Assembly: GCA_029449245.1 (NCBI GenBank)
Contig: JANATF010000008.1
Location: forward strand, 2,108,001 to 2,172,000
Source of the DNA: Mortierella alpina
Lineage: Eukaryota; Mortierellomycota; Mortierellomycetes; Mortierellales; Mortierellaceae
Direction of reading: 5' to 3'
DNA: 64,000 bases
In this document: in pieces, positions 40,909 through 52,500 of the stretch
Position numbering within the stretch: the first letter of the stretch is position 1
Layout: every line of letters begins with the position of its first letter
Made by a program: the position numbers and the translations under genes
Notes under the pieces: model-generated
Databases searched by the model: none
What the model was told of the DNA's origin: nothing
Seen by the model: only the letters and a program-made list of their open reading frames with translations

Positions 40909-43195
40909 CGTACATCTGCTGTTCCTTTGCCCGCTGTAGCTAGCAACTTGATATACTCAAGCATCGCGGGATCCAGTTGACGAGCTTGGCGGTTGAAGAG
41001 GGCGATGTCAGGTCGCATGTCGTGGTTGTGTTGGAAATCAGGGTCCTTGATGTGATAATTATGCCAAAACGATCAGGGCCTTCTGGGAACTTGACGTTTA
41101 GACTGACTCGGCATCCGCATCGTTGTGAGTGAGGAGCTACAGGCACCGTGCCCTGACCACCCTGGTTCTCGGCCGCCTCTGAATCTGTCTTGGCGAATTG
41201 TGGGCTGTTGATATCAAGTTGGATATTTTCTGCGCCGTTGGAGTGGTGTTTCATGTCCGCCTTGTTCTGCGTTTTCCTTCGCGAGGCTCGTGGCTGACCA
41301 GCACGAGAACACTGGTAGGTCTCTGTGCAAATAAATGATGGAACGCGCGTTAAATCCTTAGATGCTGTAAGATGTAAATATACAGCAGGCTATGGAGCAC
41401 ATCAAGGCACGTACTCTTTTCCGCCAGCCCTATCAGCTTCTTGCAGTGGCCGATTACTGCCTCGAAGCCGTTCCGTGTGGCCCAGCTTTGAATCATTGAG
41501 GTCGCGACTTGTACGTCCTTAAATCGGTAGCCAAGGGAAGGTATCCATTCGTCACACATAGATGTTTCTTGACCATCCGCCGTGATGGTGATTCGCTCGA
41601 GATGTGTCTTGTGCGAGACCAACACGCCAGCTCCCTCATCCCAATCCGAGTTCAGGCTGCTATCAATGTCCAGATGTGTAGGCTGCTTTTCCTGCACTTG
41701 CAGCTCGTCTTTCCGGCCCTTGGGTTTCGGCTCCTTGGCCGCCTCATCCCTACATAAAGACTGGCAGCGCTTTGAACCCTCTTCATTTGTACCATTCTCA
41801 TCATTTTTTGGGTCTTCACGTTCACTTTCGCCCTCGTATGAAGGATCAAATAGCGGCTCCGCACGTTGACGCGACTTTGCAGCCTCCCAAGCTATCTCAG
41901 CAAGCGAAACCGCGTTATGGTGATCCATACCGTTGGGATGTCTTCTCTTTTTTTGCCTTGCGGACTTCCTCTCCTGCCGCACAAATGCGTGGTACTCGTG
42001 CTCGGCCCCAGAGTTCTGCACCAGCTGCGTGAGTGTTACCAGCTCCTCGTTGTTGTAGAGCTGCTCCGAGGGACTTTCTTCATCATGTAGAAGCGCACTC
42101 GTCCACTGACCCATATAGCCACTATGCGCTCCTTCGTCTTTGAGGCAAGAAATGTCTTCGGGAAGCTAAGTAAGGAGTTAAAAGGTAAGTTGCTGTAGAT
42201 TTCAAATAATATGTTAGTCATTGGGATTGCACCGGTGCCATAGTACTCACCAGAGAATATCCACTGAGTAGTCTCACAGTCCTAAGACGATGACAAACAG
42301 ATGACTCTTGAGACCAGCGCGGAACTCTTGGGTTGAGGAAATTCTCGATTGCAGTGGTAGCGACAATGCCGCATGAGCCGCTTCCTGGCCCTTGCCAAGG
42401 GACATCAAACTTGCGCACAATTGGGTCCCACATGGAGAGGTCGATGCCCAAAAGCACAAGCCATTTAACAATCGCCTTCCTGACTGTTTCAGGAAACGTT
42501 CTCCTCAAAGAATCGCCAAAGAAGACACGCCGCTTGTCAAAGTCGACGCAGAGCACACCCCAATGATCTTTGAGAGGCACAATCGCAAAGGCTTTGTTGA
42601 TAGAACTTGACTTGACAACATCCTTGCCCAAGTACGAGTGCGTGTCGATGGTTGTTGGATTGCTCATCCAAAATGTGAGGTAAAAGAGCGATATGAAAAT
42701 GTGGCGATCGCCATTCTGGTTCTCGTATCGCAGAGTGAAATACTCGAAGACCCGGTCCAATGTCTCATCGTCTAACCACTTCTCACTAAAGAGGTGGAAG
42801 AGGTCGCGGACCTTGACCTGCAGCTCAAATGGCACTTTCTGGACAAAGGCATACGACATGATCTTTGGTGATGCCTTGAGTTCATTCAGCAGCCACTGCG
42901 TGAACTTTCGGTCGTGGCCATCCTCATGGCAGGTATCTAGCCATTTGATCAGGCCTCGGAGCTCCTTCACAAACTGCTCTGCTTCGCGAAACCCCTCTTG
43001 ACGGATCAACGCGCGAGATGGACGACACGCTGAAAAGTCGAATAAAGCGAGCGGTTGCTCTCCGCTCATGGAAGTCCATGTTTGACTTTCAGCTGGCGTA
43101 TCAACTAAAGCCTTAGCATCCATGCTATCAAGTGTTACGCAACGCGGGGGTAAAGGAGGGGAGTGTTTTGAAAATTGTACAGTGATAAAATTTTT

Positions 43196-43225
43196 CAGGG
43201 GTCGTCAACAACTTGGTGACGACCC
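43196..43225. repeat. Subterminal palindrome 1 in MULE
   Basis: GGGTCGTCA and TGGTGACGACCC face each other around ACAACT. The same GGTGACGACCC core occurs in the terminal repeats, so it may be a transposase binding site or hairpin. It lies 70 bp upstream of the gene start. Confidence 0.7.
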
Positions 43226-43323
43226 TTTGTGAGCAACCACGGCGTAGAACACCTCAATTTTAACTGAGCCCACTCGAACTCTAAAACTTTAGGACTTCCA
43301 CCTTTTTTTCGGGGCAAAATGTA

Positions 43324-43353
43324 AGGGTCGTCATGAACTTGGTGACGACCCCT
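43324..43353. repeat. Subterminal palindrome 2 in MULE
   Basis: A second copy of the inverted motif (GGGTCGTCA..TGGTGACGACCC), with a different 5-6 bp loop (TGAACT), about 128 bp from the first copy. It strengthens the case that the motif is functional or amplified. Confidence 0.7.
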
Positions 43354-43683
43354 TCGATTCATACCGGCGTGTTCGAACCGTTAAGCATGTGGTCGAAGCT
43401 CGATAAGGGTTACTACTGCTTAAATTTTCCTTGCTTGTGTCTCCTGCTGCGAAGTGAGCCCCAGAAAAAGGTAACTTCGATACAGATGGGGTTACTTTTT
43501 TTTATCTGTGTACTTTACAAAAAAATAATATCATTGGATTGCTCCGGATGTTGCATAAAAAAATATGGCCCTTTCGGCTTCGTGCTTAGTCTCTTTCAAT
43601 AATGCGCATCGATCATTTTCATTCTACGTCAAGTCTGTATGTTTGGGCTTTCTGGCCATACCATAGTCACAAAGATGATATAG

Positions 43684-43757
43684 GGGGTCGACACCACTTC
43701 CGTGACGGGGGGTCGTCACCACCTCCGTGACGGGCGGGTCGTCAAAATGTCAACTCC
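43684..43757 (-). repeat. MULE right terminal inverted repeat
   Basis: Reverse complement of the left terminal repeat, with the same internal duplicated GTGGTGACGACC motif. It lies about 560 bp upstream of the transposase-gene start at 43123. Confidence 0.9.
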
Positions 43758-43976
43758 AAAAAAAAAATACAAAAAGGGAAACGAAAACCGTCCTACTTAC
43801 CGTTCTGGGCGTGGCGCCTGAGAAGTAGCAGGCAAATTACCAAGAATGAATGAGAACAAGAGAGGGATCTTTAATTACAGGCTCCAGGGTGCCTTAAATA
43901 GTGGCGGGTCCCTGGTGGCTGAGTGCTCTGCTAGCTATCTGACTGCACATACTATGTTAAGGGTCAATATACAACA
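43758..43976 (-). repeat. Element B 3' LTR, proximal piece
   Basis: Starts with TGTTGTATATTG on the minus strand immediately after the polypurine tract, includes a TATA-like TATTTAAGG (about 43893-43901) and the sequence CCCTCTCTTGTTCTC, also seen in LTR F. It ends in the A10 run (43758-43767) next to the MULE. Confidence 0.65.
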
Positions 43977-44186
43977 CTGCCCTCCTCCTCAATGGAGAAT
44001 GAGGTACGCATTCTGTTGTCGCTTAACATGTGGAGTCATAGATGGAAAAAAAATTGGCATTCTATGGTATGATTATTCTGTTGCGAGGAAAGAAAAAAAT
44101 TGAAACCTCTTTTGGGTGTAACACCCCTTGTATGGAGTATTGTTTTGCGAGGGGAAAAGTGGAAAACCTCGGGTGCGCTTATGGGT

Positions 44187-46957
44187 TTATCCCGTGCTGC
44201 GTTTAATGCGTTTTGACTGACGCGTGTTGCGATCAGTGCTAAGTGGAACGTTTCTTTTGCCGAGTGCTGTAGTTACTCGTTCTTGAGCTGCTGCTTCTGA
44301 GTTAGCGCCAAGTTTATTCCAGTAATCGCGGATACACTGCTTCTCAACGAAATTTTCTTCAGGTTCCCAAGTGCATTCCTTGTCAGAGTAACCTCTCCAT
44401 TTGGTCCTATACAGCCATTTTCCTGGTGTTGCCGGGTGAGCTTTGTGATGAAGGATTTTTTCAACTTCATAAGTAGGAGTTTCCTCAAAATCGTCAAGGA
44501 CTAATTTTAACTGGGAAGGAGCATAATTTCGACCCAGAAGGGAACCAGTTCCGTCTCTAAGTTCATACGCGCCACCAGTAGTACGACGAACAACGGTGAA
44601 AGGGCCTTCGTATCGCGGCGTCAACTTGTCGCCTTTGATGGGGTCAAGGGTCATGACTTTGGCACCCTCCGGAAAATCGTTGTGGAGTACAGTCGCGTTG
44701 AACCTTTCAATCATTTTCTTCTGAGTCAGCTTTGCCTTCTGCGTAATAGCAGGAAATACAATCTCAGTCATGTACTTAAGCCGATCACAGAGTTCTTTCT
44801 GTGTGAGTAGTTCGTCTTTATCATTTGTGAAATTGTGGAAACCATTAAATTTGCGCGCAAAAAAGAGAGAGAAAGGTGACGAGTTGTGTAATGCTACAAT
44901 TCTCGTATTCATAGCCAGCTGTGCCATGGGAATATGGTTATCCCACGCGTTGCCTTGCTGCTTGAAGTCTTTACGGATGATATCACATGCAATCTTGACG
45001 TGTCTTTCTGCTACGCCGTTGCCGCGCGGATGATATGGTGTGGTCAAACGATGGTCAGTGCCCATTTCAGTTTTGATCGTAGTCATTAGAGCATTAACAA
45101 ATTCTGTGCCGTTGTCAGATTGAAGAATGCGCGGAAAGCCAATGAGACTGAATATGTCAAAGAGGACGCCGCCGACGGTGAGGCTGTTTTTGTTTGGTAT
45201 TGCTTTTAGGAATACAAAGCGGGTGCACACGTCGACTAGTATCAACAGATATTTATTGCCTTTGTTCGACAGAGGGAAAGGCCCTGCGAGATCAACAGCC
45301 ATATGTTCTCCAGGCAGCTGTGCGTGAATGGCTTTAAGTGGATGATACCCTTTTTGAGCAATATTGTTACGTTGGCATTCGGGGCACTTCTTAACCCAAG
45401 CCAGGCAGTCCTCTGCTAAGTGCGGCCAAGTGACATGATCAGCGTGAATGTTCTTGACCATAACGTTCGTGCCAAAGTGACCAAGTGTATGCACCTTGTC
45501 AAGAATGGCATCCCGTTCTGCTTTGTCTGTAATCACTGTATGAGACTCTTCCGCCTGCATATATGATAGACTAATGTCCTCTTCATCCCTCCTCGGGTAG
45601 CGAGATTTAAAATCAGCCGGGAAGAGACGAGACAGGGCATCAGGCAGAATGTTCATTATACCAGGGCGATATTTCACCGTAAAATTGTAATCAAGAATAG
45701 TTTCTTGCCAGTTTGTTAACATGGAGTTCAACTCTTTTTGAGAATGAATGAAAGTAAGGGCGCGGTGGTCCGTGTACAAAGTGAAGTGACGACCCCAAAG
45801 ATAGTAGTGGAACTTTGTAAGAGCAAAAACGATTGCAAGTAGTTCTTTTTGTGTAGTAGAATAGCGCCGCTCTCTTGCCTGTAGTGACCTGGCCATGAAC
45901 GAGATGAAGACTACTTCTTCTTTATTGGTTTTCGGATTCCATATTATTTGATATAGTGTTGATCCAATGCCTACATTGGATGCGTCAGTACCGACGTATA
46001 GCGGTTGTGTCCAGTCCACAAAGTGAAGTATGGGAGCTAATGTGAGCAGATCTTTAAGTGCATTGAAAGAGTCAAGTTCCTCTTTATTAAGCTTGAAGGG
46101 CTTGGTTTCGTTTCGTAGTTTGTCAAGCGGAGCAGCTAAAGTGCTGAAAATAGGGATATGATTGCGAAAGAAATTGCATGTGCCAATAAAAGATTGGATT
46201 TGGAGGCTCGTAGTTGGGGCGTCCCACTCAAGGATATTGACAAGTTTGGCAGGGTCGATGCGTTGACCGTGCAAATCAATCACAAAACCGAGGAGCACAA
46301 TTTGTGTGGCAAAGAAATGTGATTTTTCTGTGTTGATAATGAGTTTAGCTTCTGTAAGTTTCTGAATAACGCATCTGACATGTTCAGCATGTTCTTCGCG
46401 GCTCTTGGAAAATACCACAATGTCATCGACAAATACGCGGACAAAGGGTAGATCTCCCAAGATACGCGTCATGCCTCGCTGGAACAGGCTTGTCAGTGGT
46501 TTGAGTCCAAAAGGGGCTCTTTGAAACATGTATTGGGTACCTCGGTGCATAAATGCAGTCAGCGATTGATGGGTTGCGTGCACTGGCAAACGATGATACG
46601 CTTGCGTGAGATCAATCGTGGAGTAGATTGCATGTCCTCCCAACTGTTGTATGATGTCCGAAATCAAAGGTACAGGGTGATTGTCGTCCGGTAAAACCAT
46701 ATTAAGTGGTCGTGGGTCGAGGCACACTCTAAATTTTGTTTTCTGTCCGTTCAAATCTTTCTTTGATGCCAGAGTAAGTGTGTTGTTATGAGGATTGCCT
46801 GCAGGCGCTAATGTGATGACTTCGTCTGCCATCCATTTGGCAACTTGTTCATCAAAGATATGCATTTGCTGTTCCGCAAATGGTCTAGGTTTTCGGAAAA
46901 GCGTAGTACCTTTTGGCACAGGTAAGTATACTTTCATTTCTGGTATAGGACAGTAGC
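44187..46957 (-). pseudogene. Element B Pol (RT-RNase H-integrase-chromodomain), 3' part of split gag-pol
   Basis: Continues the frame of 63314-61339 once element C is removed: NSYC precedes the insertion and PIPEMKVYLPVP follows. Domains are reverse transcriptase (VCLDPRPLN, LTQAYHRLPV, VFVDDIVVFS), RNase H (YVGTDASNVGIG, TQKELLAIVFAL, YTDHRALTF), integrase (HHCC finger ending CPECQRNN, AVDLAGPF, LQSDNGTEFVN, RGNGVAERHV) and a chromodomain (YEVEKILHH..YRTKWRGYSDKECTWEPEENF). The frame itself has no stop, so the only damage visible here is the insertion of C. About 916 residues lie in this part. It is the same lineage as element A (single-frame gag-pol, similar Pro-rich linker before RT). Confidence 0.9.
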
Positions 46958-47285
46958 TGTCGCGTACTCGGCCCTAGGATAAGCGTAGTATCCTAGGTCA
47001 AGCCTTATTTCGCCTTTTAATGCCTTATCGACATGCGCCCCCTTTTTACTGAATGCCTTGAATTATGTCCTGACCGGTGACTATGGGTCAAAGCGGCATT
47101 ACGCGCTGGGCTCAGTGTTTAGTATATATAGTCTGTAGTTCCCTCTGTACAGTTGCTCTTTACCTAGTAACTTGAATACATCCTTGATCATACCCTGAAC
47201 CCTCCTGTCTTGCCACTTCCCTTGTCCCTTCCCTCCTGCCCTTGTGAAAGGTCATCCTGTCCTTGCCCTGCCTAGATTCACGACA
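46958..47285 (+). repeat. Element C 5' LTR
   Basis: 328 bp, TGTCGCGTACTCGG to AGATTCACGACA, with a TATATATAG motif (about 47125-47133). It matches 61011-61338 throughout by eye. Confidence 0.95.
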
Positions 47286-48090
47286 TTACTAGGTCAAACA
47301 ACTTTGACCTTTCTACCCACGTCCCTGCCCAGCCATGAGTCTCGAAACCGCCAACCAGAATTTTGAAGCCCTCCAAACTCGTGTCAAAACCATCGAGGAC
47401 ACTCTCCTCGAGCAAGCCAGCCCGGTCGTAGCGGATCTCAAAAACCGCGTTCAGTCGCTCGAAAGCCAGCTCACCGCGTACGGACCCCTCCTCAAGTTCT
47501 TACAGACCAACCATAGTTTCGTCGAGGATCTCATCAAAATGGTCGAACCAAGATTCAAAACGATCGAAGGACAGATCATTGCTCTGAATGCCATCAACGA
47601 GAACAATACCTTCCAGAAAGATATGCTCCGGGGCCTCAAGACCCTTGCCGAAGCCACCAAGACTCAGTCGGTGGCCAAGCCCAAGATCGACTCCCCCGAG
47701 AAGTTCACTGGTAAAAGAGAAGACTGGAAAACTTTCCAGTCTCAGCTGGAGCTGTACTTCTTGGCTCAGAGCTCGCAGCATCCAACGGATGCCTCTAAAA
47801 TCATGTTCATCATCTCCCGTCTGGGGGACACCGCGGCCTATAAGTATATGGAAAAGCACATCCCTGCTTTTAAGCTGGATGACGAAGTAAGACCCGCGAT
47901 CATTAGCAGCCTTGATAAGTTTTGGTCGGTCATGACCAAGAATTTCGGCGTCACCAACGCCCACATCGTGGCCGAGTCTCAACTCCGCGCCTTGAAGCAA
48001 AAAGGCTCGGCGTTGGACTACACCAATAAGTTTGTCCAGTTGGTTGCCGATACCGAGTGGAACGACGCTGCCAAAATCTCCCAGTACCGG

Positions 48091-49089
48091 TGTGGTGAAG
48101 TAACTCTAGTTCTGTAAAATAGACTACGGTCAACTCAAGAAGGTAAGACTGCTCAGATACGAAATGACTAATGATAGAATCCCTTACGTTTGATCTTGCG
48201 ATCGATCTCCGTTGGGGGCAATCGGCGGAAGCGTACCAAATGACTTGGTTGCTCTTGAGCCTGAGAATAAAAGGAAGACTATTCAAAATATAAGTATCTA
48301 ACTGATAACAGGCTTAACAAACTTAAGAGAAACCGAGTGAACACTTACTGTGAGGCCCGTTGGGGGGACTCAAGTCTCACAGGGTGTCTCTCGCAAGTGG
48401 GGGACAGGGAGAGAATCTATAACTACAAAAACTACAGAAACAACGGCACACACAGGTTAGGGGCCTGTATAGACAAAGGGACTCCTTCTTGACTCCTGTG
48501 CCAAGGATAGTTCCAAATCCGAGGGGTACTGTTCTTGATCCTCCGAGAAGACACTCTATGTGATCATCTTCATACCTGGTGGAAGGCCTAGGGATACGGG
48601 CCTTGATGGTTCAGGATTTGTAGGAGAGGAGGGGGACGGTGGAGTGTCTCGGGACGGATTGGTGTAAAGAACAGAGGTTGGCTAAAGCACTATTCTCGTC
48701 TCTACTCTCACTCAAACGCTTATACCGTGTGCGGAGCGTCAAGTTGTGGCAGAGCAACACTAATCCTACTTTGGGGTGTCAGGGGGGTGAGGATGTGCGT
48801 AGGAACGTAGTTCTAAACTGTGCAATCGATGTAAAGGAAAACTTTGGGGAGGAAACAGACCCGGAACCTAAGTCCAAGTCTGGGTCTTCTTTTATGGGTT
48901 ATAAATTTAGGGTGCTATACTGAAGCTATATAAAATTGATGTGTTCATAAGGTCTATACTGAATAGAGAGGGCAGCAGGATTTTGATATTATAGAGGGAG
49001 GGCGGATGAACGATTGCCGGATCCTAGTGTCGCAGTGGTCCTGACTATTTCCCTGCTCCTTGGGGCGGATCCAGCTCTGCTTCATCACA
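48091..49089 (-). repeat. Element D LTR (3' LTR in element orientation)
   Basis: 999 bp, same as 55862-56860 as far as read, including an identical 94-codon open frame that I regard as chance. The CCGG duplication lies to its left. Confidence 0.93.
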
Positions 49090-49189
49090 CGATCGCAGTG
49101 CCTCTTTTACAGGGTCATCACCCTGAGAAAGCAGCTCCAAGCGAGTATCCCCATTTTTCTAGATATATGTTATTCCGCTTCCTGCATCT

Positions 49190-49455
49190 TTTTTTTTTTT
49201 TTTTTTTTTTTTTTCATCGGGTTTCACCCTTTTTTTCTGGTGTTATCCCTCTCCTTTTTTTTTCATTTGGTCTCACCCTTTCTTTTCTAGTGTCATCCCT
49301 TTTTTTCATTTGCTCTCACCCTTTTTTCTGGTGTCATCCCCTTTTTTTTCATTTGGTCTCACCCTTTTTTTCTGGTGTCATCCCTTTTCTTTTTCTTTTT
49401 TTCTTTTTTTTTTTTTTTTTTTTTTTTTTCTCTTTTTTTTTCTTTTCTTTCCTTT
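49190..49455 (-). repeat. T-rich tandem repeat between element D pol and its LTR
   Basis: Long T runs (49190-49214 and about 49407-49440) flank about four copies of a 44-50 bp unit with the core TTTCATTTGGTCTCACCC then CTGGTGTCATCCC. On the element's sense strand this is A/G-rich, so it may be an expanded purine-rich leader of the 3' LTR. The track shows no coding sense. Confidence 0.75.
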
Positions 49456-49543
49456 TCCTCTTCGCTTCCCTTTTCCCTCTCATTTTTCTTTATCCTTCAC
49501 GTCCTCCATGGCGATTCTACTTCTACAGTCGTGTTCTCTTGAC

Positions 49544-52500
49544 TCACGCCGTCTTGCTAACTCGATAAGGCTTGAGGTTCGTATGGTTGACAGGACGTCC
49601 TTGCTTGTATATCGTTCGATGTGACCCGCGTCGTTGGGCCAGAACATATGCTCCTCCGGCTCTTTTCTCAAGGATATGATATGGTCCGTTCCACTTTGGC
49701 AATAGCTTCCCAGATCGTCGATTATCGAGGTCGGCACGGTAGACAAGGACTGGCTGTCCGATTCGATATTTTCTTGGAGGTAAGAGAGTAGAGCGCCGCT
49801 CTTTATCCTCATGATATTCTTGGATCCGGCTGACCGCGGTTTCTCTAACTTGTGCCAACATCCCTTGTCTGTGTCGGTTTAAAGCCAGCAAATCCACCTC
49901 GTCCTCCACTGCACGATTGTAAGCATTATCTAGCTTGTTGCGAGCTGGCTGTCCGTACAGAACTTCAAAAGGTGAGTAACCTTGATCGTCTTTCTCCATC
50001 GTATTCCATGTCCATGCGACTTTTTCCAACATTTGCCTCCATTCTTCAGGTGGTAGTTTCTCTTCCGCCAAACATTTGCTGATTTGCCGACTCATGAATC
50101 CGTTATACCGTTCCACCTTTCCGTTGGTTTGTGGGTGATAGGCGGCGGCAGTGGCGATCTTGATGCCTTGCATATCACACTCCAGTCTAAAGGCGCCTTG
50201 AGCCAGGGAGGAGCCGTTATCGGTAATGATGACCTGTGGGTATCCATATCGTCTAAACCAGCAACGTTCGACCTCTTTCCTGATGGTTTGACCTTGGATG
50301 TTACTTAGGGCTATGGACTCTACCCAACTGGAGGTGTAGTCGATGAGGTTGAGCACATACTGCTTCCCGTAAGACAGTGGCAAGGGTCCCACCAGATCCA
50401 TGCCCACGACCAAGAAAATGGAGGGCGGAGGCGGAATGCGGTGATGACGGTAGCGTGTCGAGTCGCGCTTCTGGAACCGTTGACACGCGTCGCAGGATTG
50501 GATAGCCTGCCTGATGTCTTCGAACTGGCCCGGCCAGAAATAGGCAATGGAAGCCCACCTGTAGGTGCCTGTAATTCCAAGATGACCGTTGGTGCTGGAT
50601 CCATGGAGCGCATCTATGATATTCTGCCTTTCATGAGGAGGGACATACGTGCGTGGAGAGGCGCCGACCGTTCGTTGCATGAGTCTACCATCCAGGATGA
50701 AGTACTTGAGGGCTCTGATTCTTATATCTCTCATCTGAGACAGAGATAGGTGAGTTATGGGTAGTCCTTGGAGCCAGGCGGCGATGGAGGCGTAAGGCTC
50801 TTCGTCGATCTCAATCACTGCCACTAATCTCAAACCGCCCATATCATTTATCTCATCCTCCAATCCGTATGTAGGGATGGTCCCATCTCCAGGCACTCGA
50901 GACAACGGATCAGAGTCTTGCATGTCCTTGCCAGGTCGATGATGGATGTCAATTTTGAAGCGAGCAACGTACAGAGTCCATCGGGTCAACCTGGCATTCT
51001 GAAACTGTAAATTGTGCAGATACAACAAGGCCCGGTGGTCCAGGAACGCGTGGATGGTCTTGTCCAAGAGTAAGTGTTCGTTCTTTTTCAAGGCGTATAC
51101 GAAGCCTAGCAACTCTCGTTCAGTTGCAAAATATCGAGTCTCTGGTCCTGACAGTTTGCGGCTTCCGAATAGGATAGGTCGGTACTTGGTGTGGATGGTG
51201 ATGTTATTATCGTCGTCAATGTTCGCCGCATGCGCCATAACATAGCCTGTACACACATCGGAGGTATCGGCGGACATGATCACGGGCCTTTTGTGGTCAA
51301 TGATGACGAGGACGGGGCTTCCAACCAATCCTTGTTGCATCTGAGTGAAAGCAGTTGGATACTTGGCGTCCTTTTCCCACATCTTGATGAAGGTGGCGGG
51401 CCGCTTGTCGTATTTATACAGTTCAAACAACGGGATGGCGATCTTGGTGAAGGCAGACACGTGAGCACCCAGGAACAAAGCAAATCCTACAAACTGGCGG
51501 AGTTCTCGGACGTTCTTGGGCATGGGCCACATGGCGATTTTCATCAGTTTCTTGGGGTGGATGCTGATGCCTTCCGGACCAATGACTCTACCCAGAAACT
51601 CTCGACGCTGGACAAAGAACCCTGACTTGTTACCCGCAAAGGAGCCGTTCACCTCGTCCATCCGTGCCAAGATATTGGCCACACGGACCATGTGCTCTTC
51701 AAAGGTATCGGTACCGGTACCCATGTCGTCCACGAACGTTGCTAGCTTTCCTGAAAGCTCAGGGGTATTAAAGACATCTCCCATATGGCGACTATACCAT
51801 TGCATAGAGTCGATGAGACCCATAGGGAGAACGTTGTATTCCCAAAGTCCTTCTGGAAACGAGACAGCGGTGAGGTACCGGCATTGCTCCTCGATTGGGG
51901 ACTGCAGGTAGCCGTCCTTGCAATCCCAGAAGCTGAGCCAGCTGCACCCCTGAAGCTTGTTAATCTCCATGTGGGCGTCTGGGATTGGCCACGCCATGGG
52001 TCTGATGAGCTTGTTTACGGGGATGAAGTTGACACAGACGCGGTACGAGCCATCCTTCTTCTCAACCAGCAGCGGGTTGCAGGATACTGGCGAGGATGAC
52101 TTTCTCATCTTTCCAGCCTTCTCCATCTGCGTGACGTAGTCGTTCAGTACTCGAATCTGGCCGGGAGAGTATTTGCGGGAGTATGCCTTAGGGAACGGGA
52201 CGTCTTCTCGTACTGAAAACGAAGCTGCGGCACTGAGCTTGTCAGCTCTCATAGTGCGGGACATCTCGCCTTCTTTGGGAAAGGCTCCGGTGTGCTTGCT
52301 AAAGAGTTGTTGGATCTCGGCGATGTGTTCTTCGACCTCTGGTAGGTCACCAACCATAATCTTGTGCTCTTCCAACCCAGGGACCAGGCGACATGGTGTG
52401 TCAGATAAGACGTCGCGGCTTTTTGGGGCTTCAAGGCAGAACCCATATTCGTTGTTCTGGAAGTGCAGTGTGGTGGCATCGCCATTTAGGGGGGCTGGTT

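Larger units (their letters stand above)
31683..43123 (-). pseudogene. Fused Ulp1 protease - FAR1 zinc domain - MULE transposase gene (disrupted)
   Basis: Minus-strand gene in four parts. Exon 1 (43123-42251) is a C48/Ulp1-like cysteine protease: WLDDETLDRVFEYF, His in DHWGVLCVDF, Asp in FFGDSL, and Gln/Cys in WQGPGSGSCGIVA. It ends in phase 0 at a GTGAGT donor; exon 2 (42165-41415) and exon 3 (from 41322) continue in frame. Exon 3 holds the FAR1/WRKY-GCM1-type region (YQCSRAGQPR, RCGCRVSLNVKFPEGPD, QHNHDM). Beyond Ty3 element A (34101-40908) the frame resumes at 34095 with the DDE domain: VIVTDNTAQTN, VVMCDDDLGLDLAL, STQRVEKAHHLIK (D, D, E). A SWIM finger (CTCRLSESKGIVCGH) and a C-terminal knuckle (CGSCGATGHNKRRC) follow. 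Lesions: a one-base loss in the A-run at 41066-41069, the Ty3 insertion, and an in-frame TGA at 33914-33912 where Trp is expected. About 1,480 codons in all. Confidence 0.85.
31172..43757 (-). mobile_element. Mutator-like DNA transposon (MULE) with Ulp1-transposase gene, interrupted by Ty3 element A
   Basis: Bounded by 74-bp terminal inverted repeats (31172-31245 and 43684-43757; five mismatches by eye). Without element A it is about 5.8 kb. It is flanked on both sides by poly-A (A23 on the left, A10 on the right), which fits a 9-10 bp target duplication made of A residues, the length typical of MULEs. It carries one minus-strand gene (43123 to 31683). It lies inside the 3' LTR of element B. 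Confidence 0.85.

Noticed and set aside
42218-43123. Ulp1 as an independent host gene captured by the transposon
   Set aside because: The last codons before the stop lie past a GTGAGT donor, and the next exon joins in phase 0 to the FAR1-transposase frame, so a fused gene explains the data better.
43846-44103. 85-codon ORF next to the end of element B pol
   Set aside because: It lies within the LTR and 3' untranslated part of element B, antisense, with no domain.
46958-47285. Reading 46958-47285 and 61011-61338 as LTRs of element B
   Set aside because: The repeats are on the wrong sides of B pol and gag, are flanked by a GTAGC duplication inside a B codon run, and enclose a plus-strand element; they belong to C.
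48639-48923. 94-codon ORF present twice, in both LTRs of element D (also 56410-56694)
   Set aside because: It is duplicated only because the LTR is. It has no recognisable domain and lies antisense to the element, so it is treated as chance.
49014-49568. Phe-rich 184-codon ORF
   Set aside because: It is the translation of T runs and tandem repeats next to element D pol, not a protein.
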